Assembly (NCBI GenBank): GCA_973895155.1
Contig: OZ316892.1
Span: 4,774,001 to 4,838,000 of the forward strand
Direction of reading: 5' to 3'
Origin: Marsupella aquatica
Lineage: Eukaryota; Marchantiophyta
Length of the DNA stretch: 64,000 bases
Below, piece after piece: positions 56,958-64,000 of the stretch. How positions within the stretch are numbered: the first letter of the stretch is position 1; each line of letters begins with the position of its first letter. The position numbers and the translations under genes were made by a program. The notes beneath the pieces are model-generated. The model did not search any database. It saw only the letters and a program-made list of their open reading frames with translations, and was not told where the DNA came from.

Positions 56958-59063
56958 ATGTCCAAGTATAATTCTTGGTCAAGACAGGAAATGACAGGAA
57001 CAATGGGCGTCACTACCGTTCCCCTGCCAGCTTTTTGGTTTTCGTCGAAGAATGAGGGCGACCAACTCAGACGGTCTCCTCGTAAAGAGCATATTTGCCA
57101 GAACCCACGTTGTGCGGCCAACGACTTGGCCTACAGCACACCTTATTCGGAACCCCCTATTAAACGGATTAAGGGTTCCTTCAAGAACGTCAGGCCCAAC
57201 AATGGTTGTCCGGTTTCCTCCAACGGAACTCCAACAGAATCAGAAACTTGTGGAGGCATCAAAGCACATGGTAGACATGCTGGTAAATATGCGGATTGTG
57301 ATGTTGCTTCTTCTCCAAGACCGACGGAGACCTGTGGACGTATCAAAGCACATCGTAGGCAGGCTGGAGCATGTGCGGATTGCAATGTTGATGCTTATCC
57401 AAGACCCACGGGAAAACCCCGAGGAGAATCATGTTTAGTGCACTCTCTGAAGGGATCCACAGGCATGAATCCCAAAGAGTCCACACCATTGTCAGGAATT
57501 AATCGCAAGGAGTTGACAGGAATTTATCCCAACGACTCCAAAAGATCGACAGGAATGAATTCCAAGGAGTCCGCGAGATTGACAGGAATTAATCCCAGGG
57601 AGTTCAAGGTATCGACAAAAATTAACTCTAAGGAGTCCACGCGATTGACAGGACTTTATCTCAACGAGTCAACCAGATCAGCAAGGCTCAATTCCAAAGA
57701 GTTTACATCATCGACAGGAATGGATTCCATTGAGTCCACAACGTCGATTTCTTCGAGCAGCCATGCTCCTTCGATTTCCACCCCACGCAGAAGCCCTCCA
57801 AAGCCAAGTAAAATTGCTCTAGGACATCTGTCAGTCCGGAAGGGGAGTACGAGCACAGAAAGTTCTAGTCCTGGATGTTCCCAAGGAACAACTCAGTCTC
57901 TGCCAATCAGTCGTCTTTCGGAGTCCATGGACAGGTCAATTGCCGGTCCCAACCTGACACCTTCCTTTCTCAAGAGCGGAAGAATGGCTCCCCCGAATTC
58001 AGAGAGGGATGAGGAGGAGCTGCCTTCCATCAAAGAATTAGACTCACTAACATTACCGCAATTTCATGGATTACCAGTAGGATCTTCTTCGACTCCAAAT
58101 TGGCCTCCTTTGGCAACTACCATTGACCCCATTGTAAAGCCTATAAATCCGGCGCCTACGAACCATGCCCCAACTTCTATCGATTGTTTACCAGTAAGGT
58201 CCTCGTCAAATTCAAGTTGGCCCCCTACTTTGCCAACTGACGTTACTCCCATTTCAAGAGCTGTAAACGTGGCGTCCAAGAGTGATTCGCGGCCTTCGAA
58301 CTTGCCTGCTGCACCATTAAGTAGCATCGCAGCCACGATGCCACCGGAAGCTACTACGACTGGCATCCGGGCAATGCCTATACGCTCTTCTTCTCCAACG
58401 ATGAATAAATTGTCTGAAGATCGCAGTGGCTCCGGCTTTCGCCACGCACCTTCAATAACTGAACATGTCAAGTGTAGAAGGACCCCGGCCCTTCCGAAGA
58501 GCAGGGAGAGTGATTTGTCAACCAGATCACCGACCGTTGCGACGACGAGCAATGCCGCCCAGATGTGCATATTGGAACAGAGGCTGGAGGACGAAGATCA
58601 CAGAAGCAATGCCTCCAGTCTCAACACTGCTACTAGTGATAGCTCCACGGAGTCATGCTCCATTGGGCTTGGTACACTTCGAGGAGCCGAGCCCGTTTCG
58701 GCCTTCTACAATGCTCTATATGCTCCGGATTGCACATTGAGCGGCACGACGGCACTGGAGGCGCATCTCCACTGGCAGAATCGCAATGCAGATCGGAGGT
58801 TGAGGGTTGCACTTGAGATCGCCATCTTAAGTGCGATGGTTACGATTCTCGTTGTCGTGCTTTACCCTGCACTTACACGAGGTTTGAGGTCGCATTTCTA
58901 CGGCAATTGCTCATGTCCGGTTGGCCCGGCCATCGCTGCTTCACGGAATCCAAGCAAACACAACTCGCAGCTGAAATCGGCTGATGGATGTGCGTACAGG
59001 GGAACAACCTCATGGAGTTGCCTACCGGAACAGCAGACGAGGGGTTCGACTGTTGTTAAATAA
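56958..59063 (+). CDS. orphan 701-aa repeat protein with a C-terminal membrane segment
   Basis: Single-exon ORF from ATG 56958. Residues about 95-150 contain two 28-aa repeats (ETCGGIKAHGRHAGKYADCD and ETCGRIKAHRRQAGACADCN). Residues about 165-255 hold degenerate repeats of STGMNSKES.RLTGINPKE type. The middle is Ser/Pro/Thr-rich and probably disordered. A single hydrophobic helix (VALEIAILSAMVTILVVVLYPAL, about 640-662) precedes a short Cys-containing tail. No signal peptide or known domain is seen. The long uninterrupted frame and repeat-wise substitutions suggest a real, fast-evolving membrane-anchored protein. Confidence 0.6.
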   Translation: MSKYNSWSRQEMTGTMGVTTVPLPAFWFSSKNEGDQLRRSPRKEHICQNPRCAANDLAYSTPYSEPPIKRIKGSFKNVRPNNGCPVSSNGTPTESETCGGIKAHGRHAGKYADCDVASSPRPTETCGRIKAHRRQAGACADCNVDAYPRPTGKPRGESCLVHSLKGSTGMNPKESTPLSGINRKELTGIYPNDSKRSTGMNSKESARLTGINPREFKVSTKINSKESTRLTGLYLNESTRSARLNSKEFTSSTGMDSIESTTSISSSSHAPSISTPRRSPPKPSKIALGHLSVRKGSTSTESSSPGCSQGTTQSLPISRLSESMDRSIAGPNLTPSFLKSGRMAPPNSERDEEELPSIKELDSLTLPQFHGLPVGSSSTPNWPPLATTIDPIVKPINPAPTNHAPTSIDCLPVRSSSNSSWPPTLPTDVTPISRAVNVASKSDSRPSNLPAAPLSSIAATMPPEATTTGIRAMPIRSSSPTMNKLSEDRSGSGFRHAPSITEHVKCRRTPALPKSRESDLSTRSPTVATTSNAAQMCILEQRLEDEDHRSNASSLNTATSDSSTESCSIGLGTLRGAEPVSAFYNALYAPDCTLSGTTALEAHLHWQNRNADRRLRVALEIAILSAMVTILVVVLYPALTRGLRSHFYGNCSCPVGPAIAASRNPSKHNSQLKSADGCAYRGTTSWSCLPEQQTRGSTVVK

Positions 59064-59856
59064 CGCCGGGCTTAGTACGCACCTAGTGTAGTGTAGGTGG
59101 CCTTGTGGCTACGCAATGCACCTTTTTTGCAAACCTTGGGGTTCTCGAGCGTGATCCAATTATATCATTACTGTAATGCTATCTATCCTCCATACATTCT
59201 TCTCCCAAGGTTGTCTTGTGATGTAGTAGCGCCGTGCTGGCCATGTCATGACTAAAACTCCAACTTAACTAGAGTAGTACCGTGTTTGCAAACCTCTGGC
59301 TTCTTTCGTATGATCAAAAAATGTGCACAGGCTAATATTCATTCATCACATCTACTCAGATTCCCGGTCAGATTGCGTTGTATATTATCGAAAAGTCCTA
59401 GGCTGCTTTACATATCAATTTGAGCTGCCTAGAGGGTTGGACTTCATTGGGGCGTACCACTTCGTCTTCACTTGACCGTCAAGAGGCCATTTCCGTCGGC
59501 GTTATTAAATGACAGGCGTTATTAGCTTCCCATATCAAGATACAAAGAAAGGTTCCGACTCTTGCCGATCAGGGCATGGGAAATCCTTGTTGGCGACCAC
59601 TTTCCCAATCCTGGATTAATGTTTGAAAACATCTGATCGTCAACAGCGGGCTGGACAAATTAGGACGTATGAACTTTGACACGAGCTCGTTCAATCTCAA
59701 CTACCTTTGCCACCTTCGAAACAATCTAGTCAATTACTACTACTGGACATATGCAAGGATTCAAGACCTTTATTTTGCAATCACTAGGGACGATCGTTAT
59801 AGTGATTCGTAAAAGTAGATGTTGGTGATCAAGTGGTCCGAATGATTTCTGAGTAA
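59064..59856. other. spacer between convergent genes
   Basis: No ORF or element is recognised. It presumably holds the 3' ends of the two convergent transcripts. Confidence 0.5.
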
Positions 59857-62800
59857 TCAGGTTTGCAGAGTTAGCCTAGCTGAGGAAGACCAGTCTTGCT
59901 TGTTGAGATTGACCGGACGCATGGGAGTAACGTAAACGCGAACAGATTCAGTCCTTGTCTTTCCCGAACCGGAGTTCTTGCTGGCACCGCTTAAGCTCGC
60001 TGGAGTTGTAGGACTACGGTCAACTGAAGGTAAGTAGTCAGATTTCCCGGTGCAAAGAAGGAGCAGATGTCGGAGGTAGGCGAAAAGTGGATACTCCTGC
60101 ATGGGGCACAAATTTATCAACCTATTGTCAGCTCTGCTCATACCCTTATTAGATGGTCTTCTGGTGAGCCTACTCTACTGTCCGAAACTGAACGTTTTTG
60201 CAGATTCAGTCGCAATCAGACGTAGACAGTGTTTTCAAATCCATTGCAGGGTAGGCGTAGCCTACTCGACTCCCGAGCCTGGCGGCGGCTCGGTCAAGTC
60301 CCTAACTTTCTTTCGGGGCTGGCCCCCCGCCTTCCAAGGACTAGGCATTTTTTCGCAACATGAAATTCTCCCAAATATTAGAAGTACCTTCAGTGCCATG
60401 GCACAAAACAATAAGGTTGTCAAATCTATCTCACTTACAATTTTAACGTCACGGAATGTGGTGTCCTGTAGCTGTGTTGGCATTTGATCTTTCAGCAATT
60501 CCAAAGCTCTGTAAAAGTTACAACAGGAAACTCAGTATAATGGGTTCTCAGATATTTGGTAAAGCTTCGACTGGTATTTGATCTTTCTACAATTCCAAAG
60601 CTCTGTAAGAGTTACAACAGAAACAGAGTCACAATAGGAAACTCAGTATAATGGGTTCTCAGAAATTTCGTAAAGCTTCGACTGTACTAAGTTACCAACC
60701 CTCGGGCACTCTTTGATCGAATCCCTTGCTAGAACATTATGTACGTTAAGCATGCATTTCAGAACACAATTGTTGAGAATTCCCAACTACTATGTACGGT
60801 AAACGCAGAGTCACCCTCCCGCTTCTCTTTGGCTGGTCGTGCTCATTAAGCCCTACGGTGACCCCCTGTGGGTCGGCTAACAGATTGTCAATACTCCCGA
60901 TATGTAATGGTATTGGTATCGGACAGATTAGTATACTAACAAGAACCGCGGACGGGTATGATGTTGCTATACTGCCGGATTAGTTTGCACTCTCTATCTC
61001 TTCTAACACAGATCGGCCAGTCAGAAATACAGTACCTGCAGTTTTGACACAGTAAAATGAAGCTGCGGACAACGAGAAAAAGTAGCCTGGGGGAGAAACC
61101 TTGAATGTAAGCGAGAACGGATACCTGTGAAGAACAACATGACGTCAAATTGTAGGAAAAGCAATTGTAAATGTTAACGTGACAAGAGTGGTATCTGACA
61201 ATATTTTTTCCTGATATGCCAGGTGCAGCGTTCGCGGCACGAACTGCGCAGGTTAGTTCAACAAGTAAATATTATATGGGTGCGGTCTGACCAGATCTTC
61301 ACATAGTTTGATGAACCTTGGTAGGAGGCCGCAACTTGGTTCACAAATCGCAGATAGTCCTTCATCGACACGGAGTATAGAGTCCAGTATGGTCATTGCA
61401 AGCTACAGTAAGTACCACGGTACAATCAGAATTATGTCATCCATATCGTTAACTATCTCAGAATCATCTGAGGAACCGAACTGATATGAACTTGCTGACG
61501 AATGCATCTAAGAAAAATATTATCTGTTGAGGATGATGGCAGTGCAGAGAAGCCCAGATAAAATTAGATTCCTGTACAATTTGGATTGATGTCTGATATG
61601 TGCAAATGAATCAAATTGTGTAATCATCAGATCTTCAAAAAATTGAATATTCAATACAGCATAGCTTCAATTTCTTGATAAATTCCTGTGGTAGTGTGTG
61701 AACTGCTGCTCAAGACCACAGATCCTCTCCACTCTATCACATTCACGGACATTCGATTAGGTTCTATGGTCTGGGTTGGCGGGAGGACACGGACAGGCTC
61801 TGCATCAAGGCATACCACTTTCGAAAGCTCGCTCCCAACATCCAATGCATAGAAGCAGACTTCAATGACATCATTTTGAAGAGCCCACTCGATGACCTCC
61901 TTCTGAAGGGTCTTCACAATGGTACACTGAGGTTTAGTTGCATCAGCGTTTATTGTGTGAACTAGCAAGTTTCAGATGAGAACTCACGCTATCATCATAC
62001 ACATCCAAAAAACATTTAACGCTGAACAAACTACTACACTCATAGGTCAGCTAGTAGCTGATGTTGAAACAAGATGAAGTCGTTTTTACCTGGCAGAGAA
62101 TGCTGATGACAGAGAGAGACAATGCTCTCAGGTTCTCGTAGACCTCTTCTGTGTATTCGGATAAAATGAACGGGATTAAGTAGTTTGGAATTTGCGCTGC
62201 AAGGGGAATTGGTATCAGTGACAATGACGCACGTAAGCATATGAATGTAGTCTGCAAGAGCTGCAGAGACCCTCACAGTTAGTGCGTTCTAGAAAAGCAA
62301 GCAAATCGACTGCATGATTGGCTGCTTTCTATGTTCCTGTTGAACTATTATAAATAATCATCCAATAAACAGACGTACATTGGATTCTGATAAATATTAT
62401 CCTAGAGCGAAACAAATTGACTAGCAGATCTACTCACAAGAATTCACTAGGTACACTCCCTGCATCATTTTTTAACGAAGGTGATATCCAGCCATCACCT
62501 TGGGCGAGTAGATGAAGGAGGGCAGGATGGAAAGTTAAACGCCAGCACCTTTCAGGAAAGGAAGACGAGTCTCGTCGTTTGTTGCCACGCACTGCAAAAT
62601 AAATGGGGACGTTAACTTCGTATAAGTCGATGTGATCGATATCCGAAGCCGCCGCGACATTGCACGCAAGCTACCCAAATGATATAATCATTTGATTGAG
62701 GATAAGTACAACTGTGACAGCTCTGCTACCTGGAGAAGACACAAAACGTTGGCCATTCGCTTGGATCTCCTGATATTCAGATCATCTTCGTAATATTTTT

Positions 62801-63720
62801 CGTAGACGAAGAGTATCTCCTGAGATCAAACGAACGCTGGCTAATGATGGCAAGCTTTCCGCTTCAAAGTCTCAACGCTGCGATCTATTGTTTATCAAGT
62901 GTAACACATACATAGATCGAGATCATGAGCATGTACCGATAAGCTAAGACAAGAGGTCCCTCTAGAACAAGCTCTGGGAGTGAGATCGTCCGGATCAGAC
63001 TGACAGCTAGAGTAGACAATCACCTGAATCAAAATTACTAAGGTGCTGCATGAGTGGAAAATGTAGAAACCAGCTTGACGATAGAAGTCCGGATCCTGCT
63101 CTCGTCTCTGCGACATGACATCCCCGCACCTAATGTTAGACACTTACTAACTAGTCAAGAATCCAGGGATAAATTTACCTAAAGTAAGCTCTAATTCCCC
63201 TCTCTCCTCGGTATTTTGAGTGAAGGTTAAATAGTCAGTAAGATGTTTTCTTGCCTAGTACACATTTCGCACGTTTCAAATTCTACGTACTTTCCACTGC
63301 GACCGATGTGCACGTGCATATAATGACGGGACTTCGGCGGAGGTATGGCATTAGTTATTGTGTCATTACCATTCAAAAAGGACCTTGATCGAGAGCCTTG
63401 ACATCGGTCGAGACCTTGCGTAAGAACAGCCTGGATCATTGACTTTCATCATGACCCGTATCCGCCGAAATTGGAAGACAAAAGCTGAATTGACAAAAGT
63501 GGTCATGATATGTAAATTTGTAGACCATTCACCTCTACGAGATGGCCGCTTAAGCATCGAAGCGCATTTTCCCTTAAATCGTTGTTCTTCAGCTCCTCAA
63601 TGACCTCTGACAAGGCCATGGGCCGCTTCATGAAATGCCCCTTGTGACGGCGCCCTCCCCTTTTACGTGACTTCACCTCTACGTCTTCCGCATTCAAGGT
63701 ATTGATCTCTTGAAATTCTT
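59857..63720 (-). CDS. CNOT9/Rcd1-like CCR4-NOT subunit, 10 exons seen
   Basis: Exons in transcript order, phase-consistent with GT-AG borders: 63720-63533, 63107-63024, 62819-62730, 62591-62549, 62196-62090, 61911-61816, 61402-61292, 61124-61036, 60508-60439, 60096-59857. They give 371 aa plus a missing N terminus; the first exon lies upstream and was not fixed. The order of motifs follows CNOT9: NNDLRENALRCLSGH, FYIFHSCSTLVILIQ, MANVLCLLQCVATNDETRLPFL, QIPNYLIPFIL..YTEEVYENLRALSLSVIS, KEVIEWAL..DVIEVC..ALDVGSELSK, SPRLLFLVVRSFILLCQN, LLKDQMPTQLQDTTF. CNOT9 is an armadillo-repeat subunit of the CCR4-NOT mRNA deadenylase. Several normally conserved residues differ and there is a C-terminal extension of about 60 aa, so it is a divergent paralogue. 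Confidence 0.85.
60481..60700 (-). repeat. tandem duplication covering the acceptor and start of the ninth CNOT9-like exon
   Basis: A block of about 95-111 bp is repeated (60481-60580 and 60580-60690). The upstream copy includes the splice acceptor and AGCTTTGGAATTG exon start, but then reads a TAG, so it would be a decayed exon copy. Confidence 0.7.
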
Positions 63721-64000
63721 CTGCAATGACAATGAGCCGGATGTTGATACAGATTCGCTAGTGTTGAATGGGATCCCTGTCCGCGACTTCGATTTCCGTC
63801 TTCAAAGTCTGACTCACGGCTCGTACAGGCCGATTCACACTGGAGAAGGTGAGAAAGACTACAAGTAGCAAGCGATATGTGAAGAGCTATAAACTGACGG
63901 AGACGGCGAATTCATTGTTAGTTTTCGATTGAGTAGCATCTATAGTTGACTCTTCTGTCGAACAACTCAGTGATGTCTACTATCACAGCGGATATTCATA
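63721..64000. other. window edge, probable 5' part of the CNOT9-like gene
   Basis: A strong GTGAGT donor on the minus strand (about 63817) precedes the acceptor at 63721, so an upstream exon probably lies here. Its frame has no in-frame ATG within the window. Confidence 0.35.

Overview
The window is nuclear DNA of a green plant, most likely a land plant. The evidence is plant-type GT-AG introns, a 14-exon gene for an EH-domain endocytic protein of the AtEH1/Pan1 type, plant-style Ty1/copia, CACTA and LINE elements, and AAACCCT-type telomere-like units. The species cannot be named from the sequence. All gene and family assignments are from reading alone; no search was run.

Layout. 1-1953 is a repeat-rich left flank. 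1954-29905 is a three-level nest of mobile elements. The outer shell is a Ty1/copia retrotransposon with two identical 118-bp LTRs and a TATAC target duplication. Inside it, 8021-29681 is a CACTA element with CACTAC ends and an AGT duplication. It carries a TNP2 transposase, a TnpA-like gene and a broken SET-domain gene. Inside the TNP2 coding sequence, 12128-22895 is a 10.8-kb DNA transposon with inverted repeats starting CCTCG and a 6-bp duplication (GGTTAG). It encodes a two-exon DDE-type transposase of about 1490 aa and an EDM2-like PHD-finger protein. Removing it together with one 6-bp repeat closes the TNP2 reading frame exactly, which fixes both of its ends.

29906-34051 is gene-poor. 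34052-41485 (minus) is the EH1-type gene. 42.6-50 kb is gene-poor with tandem repeats. 51335-52342 holds a decayed second EDM2-like PHD gene. A 293-bp non-autonomous element (51736-52028) is inserted in it, with the same two-part termini as the 10.8-kb transposon and its own 6-bp duplication. A LINE remnant (54622-55383) and a tandem array (55.56-56.17 kb) follow. 56958-59063 is an orphan 701-aa ORF with a C-terminal membrane segment. 59857-63720 (minus) is a CNOT9/Rcd1-like gene whose exons join in phase; its first exon was not found.

The most interesting system is the 6-bp-duplication transposon family. It combines an unassigned DDE transposase, bipartite termini with an internal CACGTG, a small non-autonomous derivative, and a captured EDM2-type chromatin-reader gene. 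It sits inside a CACTA element that itself carried a SET-domain gene, so two unrelated transposons in one locus have acquired histone-mark-related modules.
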